From JAHEDH01 sp965364515 (GTDB lineage Bacteria > Actinomycetota > Acidimicrobiia > Spongiisociales > ZC4RG35), in assembly GCA_965364515.1 (NCBI GenBank), contig CBDTXZ010000072.1, forward strand, positions 1 through 13,833: a DNA stretch of 13,833 nt, written 5' to 3'. A program made the position numbers and the translations under genes. Positions 5,630 to 12,660 of the stretch are shown piece after piece. How positions within the stretch are numbered: position 1 is the first letter of the stretch; each line of letters starts with the position of its first letter. The notes below the pieces were generated by a model. The model had not been told where the DNA came from and did no database searches. It saw only the letters and a list, made by a program, of their open reading frames with translations.

Positions 5630-7129
5630 TCACTCTCCCTGTCCAAGGGAGTATGCCCGGTCGCCATCGAAGGTGTAGAGATGCTCGGTCTTGATCACGT
5701 CGTGACCTGCAGCGTTCAACGCACCGAGGAGGTCGAGCACACCCGAGAAGTCTGTTGGCGCCCCGTCCGACCGGACGAAGCGACAGCGCCAGTGATCGGT
5801 GCAGAAGGTCTCGGGCATGCCATCGGGATACACCTTCACCCCACGGTTGGTGATCATCTTCAGTCGCCACCCCTCCGGCGCCGCAGACTCCAGGGCCGCA
5901 CCCAGCGTGTTCGGATCGCGACCGGCTGCCGACCAGTCGATGAAGACGTCGACGCCCTGCAACTCCTTGACTGGCCGAGTCTGCGATCTGGGAGTGACGT
6001 GGATTCCACCGGGTCGATACTGAACGGGAGCGAGTTGTCTCGGCCGCTCGCCGAGTCGTTGGATCACGGCGTTGGTGAACTCCTGGGTTCCGACCTCTCG
6101 GCGACTCAGACCCTCGCGATAGATGTCGGCCGTGTGGATACCGCTTTCCAGGGTGGTGAGCCAGGCGTTCTTGATGCGCTCGGCGATCTCCGCCTCACCG
6201 ACGTGAACCAGCAGCTGAGTGGCTGCGAGGAGAAGCCCAGAAGGATTGGCAACGTCTTTGCCGGCGATGTCCGGAGCCGAACCGTGTACTGCTTCGAACA
6301 TCGCAACTTCGTCACCGATGTTCGCAGAGCCCGCCAGCCCGACGGAGCCGGACACCTGCGAGGCGATGTCGGAGAGGATGTCTCCGTAGAGGTTCAGGGT
6401 GACGATGACGTCGAAGGTCTCCGGCTGGGCGGCGAGGCGAGCGGCGCCGATGTCGATGATCTGGTGCTCGGACTCGAGATCGGGGTACTCGGACGCCACC
6501 TCGTCGAAGACTCGGTGAAAGAGTCCGTCCGTCAGCTTCATGATGTTGTCTTTCGTCATACAGGTGACCTTGCGGCGGCCGTAGGCACGGGCGTATTCGA
6601 AGGCGTACCTGATGATGCGCTCGGACCCCGGACGGGTTACCAACTTGAGCACCTGGGAGACCTCGGGGGTCTGTTGGTGCTCGATACCGGCGTACAGGTC
6701 CTCTTCGTTCTCTCGAATGACGACGAGGTTGATTCCGGGATGGGTCGAGGCGACGAAGGGGGCATACGACTTCGAAGGGCGGACGTTGGCAAACAGGTTC
6801 AGCGTCTTGCGAATCGTCACGTTGAGGCTCTTGTAGCCGCCCCCCTGCGGAGTCGTGATCGGAGCTTTGAGGAACACACCGTTCCGCCTGATCGCCTCCC
6901 AGGACTCCGGAGCGATTCCAGAGGTGTGACCGCGGAGGTACATCTCTTTGCCGATCTCGATCGTGTCGTAGCGGAGGGGGGCGCCGGCGGCGTCGAGGAC
7001 GCGGAGCGTGGCGTCCATGATCTCGGGGCCGATGCCGTCGCCTCTGGCCACCGTGATCGGAACGGGTGCCTTGTCGGCGATCGGCTGAAACGTGAGCGAT
7101 GGATCGGCGATTGCGGTTCCGTTGGTCAT
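5630..7129 (-). CDS. icd: Isocitrate dehydrogenase with C-terminal extension; cofactor residues look NAD-type
   Basis: The 499-residue enzyme oxidatively decarboxylates isocitrate to 2-oxoglutarate in the TCA cycle. Substrate residues are present: S101, N103, R107 and R117 within SLNVTIRKTLNLFANVRP, R139 and Y146 in VIRENEEDLYAG, K193 in CMTKDN, and metal ligands D226, D250 and D254 (NLYGDILSD). The adenine-binding loop reads HGSAPDIAGKDVANP (282-296). At positions equivalent to E. coli K344, Y345 and V351, which select NADP, it has D287, I288 and A294, the NAD-type set also seen in mitochondrial NAD-IDH. Residues from about 365 to 499 form an extra C-terminal domain, as in the long Thermus/Rickettsia-type enzymes and absent from the 416-residue E. 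coli enzyme. The start at 7129 follows AGGGAG by 5 nt; an in-frame ATG at 7189 lies inside the upstream palindrome and is rejected. Confidence 0.93.
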   Translation of the reverse strand: MTNGTAIADPSLTFQPIADKAPVPITVARGDGIGPEIMDATLRVLDAAGAPLRYDTIEIGKEMYLRGHTSGIAPESWEAIRRNGVFLKAPITTPQGGGYKSLNVTIRKTLNLFANVRPSKSYAPFVASTHPGINLVVIRENEEDLYAGIEHQQTPEVSQVLKLVTRPGSERIIRYAFEYARAYGRRKVTCMTKDNIMKLTDGLFHRVFDEVASEYPDLESEHQIIDIGAARLAAQPETFDVIVTLNLYGDILSDIASQVSGSVGLAGSANIGDEVAMFEAVHGSAPDIAGKDVANPSGLLLAATQLLVHVGEAEIAERIKNAWLTTLESGIHTADIYREGLSRREVGTQEFTNAVIQRLGERPRQLAPVQYRPGGIHVTPRSQTRPVKELQGVDVFIDWSAAGRDPNTLGAALESAAPEGWRLKMITNRGVKVYPDGMPETFCTDHWRCRFVRSDGAPTDFSGVLDLLGALNAAGHDVIKTEHLYTFDGDRAYSLGQGE

Positions 7130-7169
7130 GTCGGCTCCCTGGCTGTCGGTTCTTGCGGTCGCACACTTC

Positions 7170-7198
7170 ACCATAGAACCTCTATACATGAATTACAA
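7170..7198 (-). promoter_or_regulatory. Candidate sigma-70-type promoter of icd
   Basis: On the minus strand TTGTAA (7193-7198) and TATGGT (7170-7175) are separated by exactly 17 nt. The predicted transcript starts near 7163 and carries a leader of about 34 nt that includes the AGGGAG ribosome binding site. The -35 hexamer lies inside the inverted repeat at 7185-7206. Confidence 0.5.
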
Positions 7199-7206
7199 TT
7201 CATGTA
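7185..7206. promoter_or_regulatory. Perfect 10-bp inverted repeat, probable operator between icd and the MFS gene
   Basis: TACATGAATT (7185-7194) and AATTCATGTA (7197-7206) are exact reverse complements separated by AC. The element is AT-rich in otherwise GC-rich DNA. A third degenerate half-site, TTGTATTCAG (7209-7218 region), follows directly. It covers the -35 of the candidate icd promoter, a position that fits repression. The dimeric winged-helix protein encoded after icd is a natural candidate ligand, but this pairing is inference. Confidence 0.65.
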
Positions 7207-7226
7207 GTTGTATTCAGACAGCTGTG

Positions 7227-7246
7227 TGGCCGACCCGAGTCGGCCA
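7227..7246. promoter_or_regulatory. GC-rich 8-bp inverted repeat (hairpin or second operator) upstream of the MFS gene
   Basis: TGGCCGAC (7227-7234) and GTCGGCCA (7239-7246) are exact reverse complements around the loop CCGA. It lacks a T-run, so it is not a standard intrinsic terminator. It lies 20 bp from the AT-rich operator and about 40 bp before the MFS start. It could be a leader hairpin, a second protein site, or a boundary between the divergent units. Confidence 0.45.
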
Positions 7247-7275
7247 ATCCCCTCTCAACGCTCCCGGCGACGTGT

Positions 7276-7281
7276 CAGACT
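7276..7281 (+). promoter_or_regulatory. Weak candidate -10 box (CAGACT) for the first MFS gene
   Basis: CAGACT ends 6 nt before the ATG at 7288, the same spacing as the better TAnnnT boxes in this window, but its first base departs from the pattern. No Shine-Dalgarno sequence is present before this start. Confidence 0.25.
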
Positions 7282-7287
7282 GCCGAC

Positions 7288-8568
7288 ATGACCAGCTCGC
7301 CCCTCTTTCGCGTGGTCACGGCGCGCTTCGTCTCCCGCACGGGCAGCGAGGCTGCGTTCTTCGTGGGCATCTGGGGCAAGCTCGCCTACGAGCTCGAGGG
7401 CGACGCCTCCGACATCGCCCTCGTGCTCGGGATCGCGGGCGTGGCGGCGCTCCTCGGCTCGGCGGTGGCCGGGACCCTCGTGGACAGGTTCGGACCGAAG
7501 CGGGTGCTGATCACCGCAGAAGTCCTCTTCGTGCCTTCCGTGCTGTCGGCGCTCCTGGTCGAGACCGTGCCACAGTTCGCACTCGTGGTCGGCCTGTTCG
7601 GATTGACGTCCGCCCCGGCGTTCACGGCAATCGCCTCACTCCCGCCCTTCCTGACCTCGGATCAGCACCAGTTGGGAAGGATGAACGCGCTCATCGAGGG
7701 GGCAGGCATGGCGGCGTTGATCACCGGGTCGGCAGCCGGGGCGGCGCTCGCCACGGTGTTCTCGCTCGACTCGATCTTCGTCTTCGACGCCGCCACGTCG
7801 ATCGTCGCAGTCGCCATGCTGGTGACACTCCCCCTCCTGAGCGGAGAGGCCAACCGAGCAGCCACCTCGGGATCGGGCTGGAGCGAGCTCAGAGCCGGCC
7901 TCGCCTACTGCTGGAGCAGTCCCCGGCTGCGCTTCTACCTCGGCATGGGGGCGGCGGTCTGGCTCATCTTCGGGTTGTTCACGGCGCTCGAGCCCCTCTT
8001 CTTCCGCGACGTTCTCGGAGAGGGCCCCGAAACCATCGGATGGATCAACTCTCTCCTCGGCATCGGCCTCGTCGGAGGCACGATCTTGGCCAATCGCTTC
8101 GTGGACCAGCTGCAATCAGCTCGGAGCGTCCTCGTGCTGTTGGCCCTGAACGGAATCGGCACACTGATCTACGTCGGGACGTCGGTGCTGACGATCGTGG
8201 CGATCGGAGGAGTCGTGTGGGGTCTGGTGATCGGGCTGTACGCCCCGGCCGTGAGAACGATGCTGCACATCAACTCTCCGAGACCGATGGTGGGACGGGT
8301 GATGGGCACCAGCCAGTCGCTGGCCGAAGTCGCCAAGCTGGGTCCACTCGTTGCCGCCCCGGCGTTGGCGGCCTTCTTCGGCGTTCAGCCGACTCTGGCC
8401 GCCTCGGGAATCGTCCTGGTCGCAGTGGCAGGCCTGTCGTGGCGCTTCGGAACCAGGCTCGACGAGACCCGCGAGGAGATCGAAACCGCCGGGAGCATCG
8501 ACATCCGGCTCCCAGTGCCACTCTCGGGTTCGACCGACCGGCTTCCGCCGAATCCAGAGCGCCGATAG
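7288..8568 (+). CDS. MFS transporter, 12-span exporter type
   Basis: The 426-residue product has the alternating hydrophobic pattern of a roughly 12-span major facilitator protein, with a central cytoplasmic linker at about 187-205 (GEANRAATSGSGWSELRAG). The loop after the second span reads GTLVDRFGPKR (62-72), the MFS motif A. RFVSRTGSEAAFF before and within the first span and the SPRLRFYLG segment after the linker fit the MFS_3/enterobactin-exporter-like group. Substrate specificity cannot be read from the sequence. The C-terminal 40 residues are polar and cytoplasmic. It is divergent from icd across a 158-bp region holding two inverted repeats, so the two may be co-regulated. It ends 9 bp before the second MFS gene. 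Confidence 0.88.
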   Translation: MTSSPLFRVVTARFVSRTGSEAAFFVGIWGKLAYELEGDASDIALVLGIAGVAALLGSAVAGTLVDRFGPKRVLITAEVLFVPSVLSALLVETVPQFALVVGLFGLTSAPAFTAIASLPPFLTSDQHQLGRMNALIEGAGMAALITGSAAGAALATVFSLDSIFVFDAATSIVAVAMLVTLPLLSGEANRAATSGSGWSELRAGLAYCWSSPRLRFYLGMGAAVWLIFGLFTALEPLFFRDVLGEGPETIGWINSLLGIGLVGGTILANRFVDQLQSARSVLVLLALNGIGTLIYVGTSVLTIVAIGGVVWGLVIGLYAPAVRTMLHINSPRPMVGRVMGTSQSLAEVAKLGPLVAAPALAAFFGVQPTLAASGIVLVAVAGLSWRFGTRLDETREEIETAGSIDIRLPVPLSGSTDRLPPNPERR

Positions 8569-8571
8569 CGT
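8566..8571 (+). promoter_or_regulatory. Candidate -10 box (TAGCGT) built on the stop codon of the upstream MFS gene
   Basis: TAGCGT ends 6 nt before the GTG at 8578 and its first three bases are the TAG stop codon of the preceding gene. The spacing matches the other candidate leaderless starts. It would let the second exporter be transcribed independently of the first. Confidence 0.4.
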
Positions 8572-8577
8572 GACGCG

Positions 8578-10050
8578 GTGACTTCCATCCCAGAGTTCGA
8601 GCCCCCACCCGGCGTCGACTACGACCAGAAGTGGCGGGTCATGGCGACCATCGCCACGGGGGTGATCCTCTCCACGATCGACGGCTCGATCGTCAACGTC
8701 GCGCTGCCGACGCTGGTCGACTTCTTCGACACCTCCTTCGCCACGATTCAATGGATCTCCCTCGGCTACCTCTTGACGCTGGCGACGCTCACGCTGCTCG
8801 TCGGACGAGTCGGCGACATCGTCGGCAAACGCAAGATCTACAACGCCGGATTCGTCGCCTTCACCGCAGCATCGGTGCTGTGTGCCTTCGCTCCCACCGT
8901 CGGCTTCCTCATCGGGTTTCGAGTTCTCCAGGCGCTCGGAGCGACGATGGTGTTGGCTCTCGGTATCTCGATCCTCACCGAAGCGTTCCCACCCACCGAG
9001 CGCGGCAAGGCCCTCGGCTACATCGGCACGGCCGTGTCACTCGGCATCGTGACCGGACCGGTGGTCGGCGGAATCCTGATCGAGGCCTTCGACTGGCGGT
9101 CGATCTTCCTCGTCAATCTGCCCGTCGGCATCATCGGGACGATCCTTGCGATCCGCTACGTGCCCGACGTCCCTCCCGTTCCGGGCCAGACCATGGACTT
9201 CTGGGGAGCGGGACTGCTCAGCAGCGGGCTCTTGTCTCTGTCACTCGGACTGACACTGGGTCAGGAGCGCGGGTTCGACGATGGGCTGATCCTGGCGTTG
9301 CTCGCCGGATTCGTCCTACTCGCTGCGATCTTCGTACGGGTCGAACTCTCCACCGAGAGCCCGATGCTCCAACTCCGTCTGTTCAGGAACCCGCTCCTGT
9401 CGGTGTCCGTCGCTTCGGGATTCCTCGTCTTCGCTGCGCTGTCCGCGACCTTCTTCCTCCTCCCCTTCTACCTCGAAGGAGTGCTCGGCTACGACGTCGG
9501 CCAGGTCGGTCTCCTGCTCGGCGCCGGCCCCCTGGTGCTCGGCCTGGTCGCTCCGATCTCGGGGACGATGTCCGACCGGCTCGGTGTGCGCTCGCTCACA
9601 CTCAGCGGCCTGTTCATCCTGAGCGCCGTGTTCCTCGCAATCCAGTTCCTCTCGACCGAGACCACCTGGTGGCAATACGTGCTCATCGCAGCGCCGCTCG
9701 GTGCGGGTGTCGGCATCTTCCAGTCCCCCAACAACAGCGCCATCATGGGCTCCATCCCGCGGGAGTACTCAGGCGTCGGCGGTGGTCTCCTGAACCTCAC
9801 CAGACTCCTCGGTCAGATCACCGGCATCGCCGTTCTCGGATCGGTGTGGGCCGGACGGGTACTGGCAGTGTCCGCCGATCCGGTGCCTGGGAACAACGCC
9901 TCGGCGGCCTCCGGTGCGGCACAGGTCGAGGGCCTGCATTTCACCTTTGGCATCGCCGCCGTCCTGATCGGCACGGCCGCAATGATCGGACTCTGGGCGC
10001 TGCGCAGAGAGCGAGCCGAGCGCTCCGAGCCGGCCCCGGCGACCGGCTGA
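8578..10050 (+). CDS. MFS drug exporter, DHA2 (EmrB/QacA-like) family
   Basis: The 490-residue product fits a 14-span DHA2 drug:proton antiporter. The first span carries LSTIDGSIVNVALPTL (31-46), the family's D1-type motif with membrane-embedded Asp35. Motif A is GRVGDIVGKRKIY (76-88). The antiporter motif C is in AVSLGIVTGPVVGGIL (152-167), followed by WRSIFLVNLPVG (173-184). The start is GTG at 8578; the residues before the first span are polar (MTSIPEFEPPPGVDYDQKWR). No Shine-Dalgarno sequence is present. It belongs to a different MFS branch from the 7288 gene, so the two are neighbours rather than a duplication. Substrates are unknown; the family commonly exports hydrophobic drugs and metabolites. 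Confidence 0.93.
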   Translation: MTSIPEFEPPPGVDYDQKWRVMATIATGVILSTIDGSIVNVALPTLVDFFDTSFATIQWISLGYLLTLATLTLLVGRVGDIVGKRKIYNAGFVAFTAASVLCAFAPTVGFLIGFRVLQALGATMVLALGISILTEAFPPTERGKALGYIGTAVSLGIVTGPVVGGILIEAFDWRSIFLVNLPVGIIGTILAIRYVPDVPPVPGQTMDFWGAGLLSSGLLSLSLGLTLGQERGFDDGLILALLAGFVLLAAIFVRVELSTESPMLQLRLFRNPLLSVSVASGFLVFAALSATFFLLPFYLEGVLGYDVGQVGLLLGAGPLVLGLVAPISGTMSDRLGVRSLTLSGLFILSAVFLAIQFLSTETTWWQYVLIAAPLGAGVGIFQSPNNSAIMGSIPREYSGVGGGLLNLTRLLGQITGIAVLGSVWAGRVLAVSADPVPGNNASAASGAAQVEGLHFTFGIAAVLIGTAAMIGLWALRRERAERSEPAPATG

Positions 10051-10085
10051 ACCAACTCTCACCGCCCGAACGACGGCGCGCTGGA

Positions 10086-10091
10086 TAGATT
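10086..10091 (+). promoter_or_regulatory. Candidate -10 box (TAGATT) for the hydrolase and PCD/VOC pair
   Basis: TAGATT fits TAnnnT but lies 34 nt upstream of the ATG at 10126, so a leader of about 25-30 nt would result. No good -35 is seen. An in-frame TGA at 10108-10110 rules out a longer protein starting near the box. Confidence 0.25.
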
Positions 10092-10125
10092 GCCGGTGAT
10101 CGGCTCTTGAACGAATGGACCACGC

Positions 10126-10722
10126 ATGGCTGATGTCATCCTGTTTCACCACGTGCTCGGCCTGACGGACGGTGTGCGAGCTTTCGCAGAGCGACTCTCC
10201 GCGGCCGGCCACAGAACGGAAACACCGGACCTGTACGACGGCGAGACTGCGTCGACCATCGAGGAGGGGTTCGCCATCCTCCGGCGCATCGGTGACGAGG
10301 TACTTGCCGAACGGGTCGAGCGCGCCCTCGATGAACTCCGGACGGAGCTCGTGTACGCGGGCATGTCGATGGGAGTCATGACGGCTCAACGACTCGCGCA
10401 GACCCGGCCGGGCGCTCGGGGCGCGCTGCTCTACGAGGCGTGTGTCCCCATCACGGGCGAATGGGCATTCGGGCCGTGGCCGCCGGGAGTCCCCGTTCAG
10501 GTCCACGGTATGGACGACGACGAGTTCTTTGCACACGAGGGAGACCTGGACGCAGCCCGAGAACTCGTCGACTCGATCGGGCCGGGCCTCGGCGACCTCT
10601 TCACCTACCAGGGAAACGACCACCTCTTCCTCGACAGCTCGTTGCCCTCGTACGACGCCGAGTCCACCGACCTGGTGGTCGACCGGTCTGTCGAGTTCCT
10701 CGATCGTGTGACCGCCTCATGA
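10126..10722 (+). CDS. Dienelactone hydrolase-like alpha/beta hydrolase
   Basis: The 198-residue protein starts with a strand-loop typical of the dienelactone hydrolase family (MADVILFHHVLGLTDGVRAF). The nucleophile elbow is YAGMSMGV, placing Ser81 where classic dienelactone hydrolases have cysteine. The likely acid is in VQVHGMDDDEFF (Asp130-132), and the histidine is H166 in QGNDHLFLD. This complete Ser-Asp-His arrangement predicts an active serine hydrolase; the substrate is unknown. An in-frame stop 15 nt before the ATG fixes the start region, but no ribosome binding site is evident. Its stop overlaps the next start as ATGA (10719-10722), so the two products are made together. Confidence 0.87.
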   Translation: MADVILFHHVLGLTDGVRAFAERLSAAGHRTETPDLYDGETASTIEEGFAILRRIGDEVLAERVERALDELRTELVYAGMSMGVMTAQRLAQTRPGARGALLYEACVPITGEWAFGPWPPGVPVQVHGMDDDEFFAHEGDLDAARELVDSIGPGLGDLFTYQGNDHLFLDSSLPSYDAESTDLVVDRSVEFLDRVTAS

Positions 10723-11384
10723 GTGAGGACGGCTGGAAGCACTTCCTGTCGGCCGACGGCGTCGGGGACTGGGTGGTGTGCCACGGTGGCCCCACGGCAG
10801 TGTTCGAGGTCCACTCGCTGTCTGGTGCTGCAGACCTCGCCGCGGCCGTCGCATCCGTGGTGACCGAAGGGCTGGTGATGACGGTCTCGGCCAATCGGCT
10901 GACCGTTCGACTCACCCGAGACGTGTGGCACCTCGAGCGAGAGCACGTCGATGTTGCTCGCAAGGTCTCTGCCACCGCCCGATCGCACGGCGCCACTCCG
11001 AACCGACGTTCGGTGCAGGAGGTGCAGCTGGCGATCGCAGCCCGGCCGGCCGAGATCGATCTCGATTTCTGGAAGGCCGTTCTCGGATACACCCAGAGCG
11101 CCGGGGACGCCGCGGCGGATCCGCTCGGGCACGGGTCGACGGTTTGGATGCAGGATCTCGATCCGTCGAAGACGCTCCGTCACGCCATGCACGTCGACGT
11201 GTCGATCGCATCAGAGCTCGCCGAGGAACGGTTGGCTGCAGCGATTGGGGCCGGCGGGCGGATCGTGGATGACTCCGAAGCACCCCGGTGGTGGACCCTC
11301 AGTGACCGCGCCGGCAATCGGGTCTGCATCGCCGCATGGCCGGACGGCGCCGGAAGCGAGGACCCCGCGACCGGGACCCCGTGA
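10719..11384 (+). CDS. Fusion of a pterin-4a-carbinolamine dehydratase-like domain and a VOC (glyoxalase-like) domain
   Basis: The 221-residue product matches the actinobacterial PCD/VOC two-domain family. The first part (about 5-92) has GWKHFLSADGVGDWVV, a strand-helix (FEVHSLSGAADLAAAVASV), NRLTVRLT and the final helix HVDVARKVSATAR. The second part (about 98-208) is a VOC domain: EVQLAIAA, FWKAVLGY (118-124), HAMHVDVSI (155-163) and RWWTLSDRAGNRVCIA (190-205). In active PCD the strand before the LTVRL segment carries the His-His-Pro motif; here that region reads VTEGLVMTVSAN (48-59) with no histidine, so the dehydratase site appears lost. The ATG overlaps the stop of the hydrolase gene, implying coupled translation. 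The gene product may bind a ligand without dehydratase activity; its role is unknown. Confidence 0.85.
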   Translation: MSEDGWKHFLSADGVGDWVVCHGGPTAVFEVHSLSGAADLAAAVASVVTEGLVMTVSANRLTVRLTRDVWHLEREHVDVARKVSATARSHGATPNRRSVQEVQLAIAARPAEIDLDFWKAVLGYTQSAGDAAADPLGHGSTVWMQDLDPSKTLRHAMHVDVSIASELAEERLAAAIGAGGRIVDDSEAPRWWTLSDRAGNRVCIAAWPDGAGSEDPATGTP

Positions 11385-11406
11385 TGGGCCCAGGGTCGAT
11401 CGCGAA

Positions 11407-12549
11407 TCACATCCAGTAGCCGTCCATCCGAGCGAGGACCTGGAGCATCGTCTCGTCCGAGCCTCCACCGATCGCACCCAGCCGCTGGTCACGGAAGAAG
11501 ATCGACGTCCACGTCTCCTCCATGTAGCCGATGCCACCGTGGAACTGGAGGCACCAGTCGGCCACCTCTCGCCCCAAACGGCCGGCCTTGAGCTTGGCGA
11601 TCGTGGCCATGCGGGTGACGTCCTCGCCACGCTCGTGCTTGGCGGCGATCGTGTAGTTGTAGTGCTTGAGCAGATCGACTTCGGCGGCCAGCTCCGACAG
11701 CCGGTACTGAAGGTACTGGTTCTTCAAGAGCGGCCTGCCGAAGGCGTGTCGTTCCCGCAAGTAGTCGCGCGTGAGGTGGAGGGCCTTCTCGAAGCCGGCA
11801 GCCGCCGAATAGGCCGCCCACATCCGCTCGATCACGAACTGTGCCATCTGCTGCTGGAACCCGGCGCCGACCGTCCCGATCGTGTTCGCGACCGGCACCC
11901 GCATGTCGGTGAACGACAACAGACCGGTGTCCGACGCCCGCATCCCGAGCTTGTCGAGCTTCTTCGAGACCTCGAAGCCCGGGGTGTCGGTCGGCACGAC
12001 GATCTGGCTCATTCCGGCATACCCGCCCTCGTCGGAGGTTCGCACGAGCACGCAGAGCCAATCGGCCTGCAGCGAGTTGGTGATGTACATCTTCGAGCCG
12101 TTGATCACCCACTCATCACCGTCTCGGACCGCCTTCGTGCGGATCGCAGCGACGTCCGAGCCGGCGTCGGGCTCGGTGACCGCGACCGCTGCCACCATCT
12201 CTCCTCGGATCGCGGGGGCCAGATACTTCTGTTTGAGCTCTTCGGTCCCGAACCGATGCAGTGACGGTGTCGCCATGTCGGTCTGCACCCCCAGCGCCAT
12301 CCCGATCGAGCCGTGAGCGGCCTTGCCGAACTCCTCTGCGAGTACGACCGTGAAGAAGTGGTCGGCGTCTCCGCCGCCATATTCCGACGAGTACTCCAGC
12401 CCGAGCATTCCGAGCGAGCCCATCTTCCCGAAGATGTCGTGGAGTGGCATCATCCCCTCCGCCTCCCAGTGCGGGACGTTCGGGTTGATCTCGTTCTCGA
12501 TGAACTCTGCGACGACCTTGCGGAACTGTCGGTGTTCTTCGGTGAACAA
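11407..12549 (-). CDS. Acyl-CoA dehydrogenase
   Basis: The 380-residue flavoprotein introduces the alpha-beta double bond into an acyl-CoA. The family signatures are present: VAVTEPDAGSDVAA (122-135), the flavin- and substrate-binding WVINGSKMYITN (147-158), and the C-terminal QFHGGIGYMEETWTSIFFRD (335-354). Where MCAD has its catalytic Glu in IYEGT, this protein has AIGGGSDE, so the base is not there. The conserved QFVIERMW offers Glu241, the position used by isovaleryl- and long-chain enzymes. The proposed start is TTG at 12549: GGAGAGGAG at 12556-12564 lies 6 nt upstream, homology begins at once (FTEEHRQFR), and no nearby in-frame ATG or GTG exists; the frame is open much further upstream without homology. 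Chain-length specificity cannot be read. Its 3' end is 22 bp from the PCD/VOC gene, convergent. Confidence 0.93.
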   Translation of the reverse strand: MFTEEHRQFRKVVAEFIENEINPNVPHWEAEGMMPLHDIFGKMGSLGMLGLEYSSEYGGGDADHFFTVVLAEEFGKAAHGSIGMALGVQTDMATPSLHRFGTEELKQKYLAPAIRGEMVAAVAVTEPDAGSDVAAIRTKAVRDGDEWVINGSKMYITNSLQADWLCVLVRTSDEGGYAGMSQIVVPTDTPGFEVSKKLDKLGMRASDTGLLSFTDMRVPVANTIGTVGAGFQQQMAQFVIERMWAAYSAAAGFEKALHLTRDYLRERHAFGRPLLKNQYLQYRLSELAAEVDLLKHYNYTIAAKHERGEDVTRMATIAKLKAGRLGREVADWCLQFHGGIGYMEETWTSIFFRDQRLGAIGGGSDETMLQVLARMDGYWM

Positions 12550-12555
12550 ACGCCA

Positions 12556-12564
12556 CTCCTCTCC
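12556..12564 (-). promoter_or_regulatory. Ribosome binding site that fixes a TTG start
   Basis: GGAGAGGAG on the minus strand is 6 nt from the TTG at 12549 and is the main reason to accept this rare start codon for the acyl-CoA dehydrogenase. Confidence 0.6.
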
Positions 12565-12574
12565 TGTGGATCCG

Positions 12575-12580
12575 ACTCTA
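12575..12580 (-). promoter_or_regulatory. Candidate -10 box (TAGAGT, minus strand) for the acyl-CoA dehydrogenase
   Basis: TAGAGT fits TAnnnT and would start a transcript with a leader of about 18-20 nt that just includes the GGAGAGGAG ribosome binding site. No good -35 hexamer was found. Confidence 0.3.
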
Positions 12581-12660
12581 CGACGGTGTCGACGGTTTAG
12601 AAGCCAGGGGCTGCGGGAAGACTCTGTCGACCGAAGCCGAACATCAGGACGTGATCCAAC

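Noticed and set aside
5231..7207. A 658-codon open frame on the plus strand
   Set aside because: It runs antisense to icd and the regulator. The minus-strand product has a complete set of isocitrate dehydrogenase residues, and the plus-strand translation shows no recognisable domain. It is a by-product of high G/C third positions.
7092..8573. Long out-of-frame plus-strand frame across the first MFS gene, and a similar one at 8631-10088
   Set aside because: Both translations are Arg/Pro/His-rich and lack membrane spans, while the overlapping frames encode clear transporters.
7288..10050. Tandem duplication of MFS genes
   Set aside because: One looks like a 12-span MFS_3-type and the other a 14-span DHA2-type protein with different motifs, so they are not recent copies.
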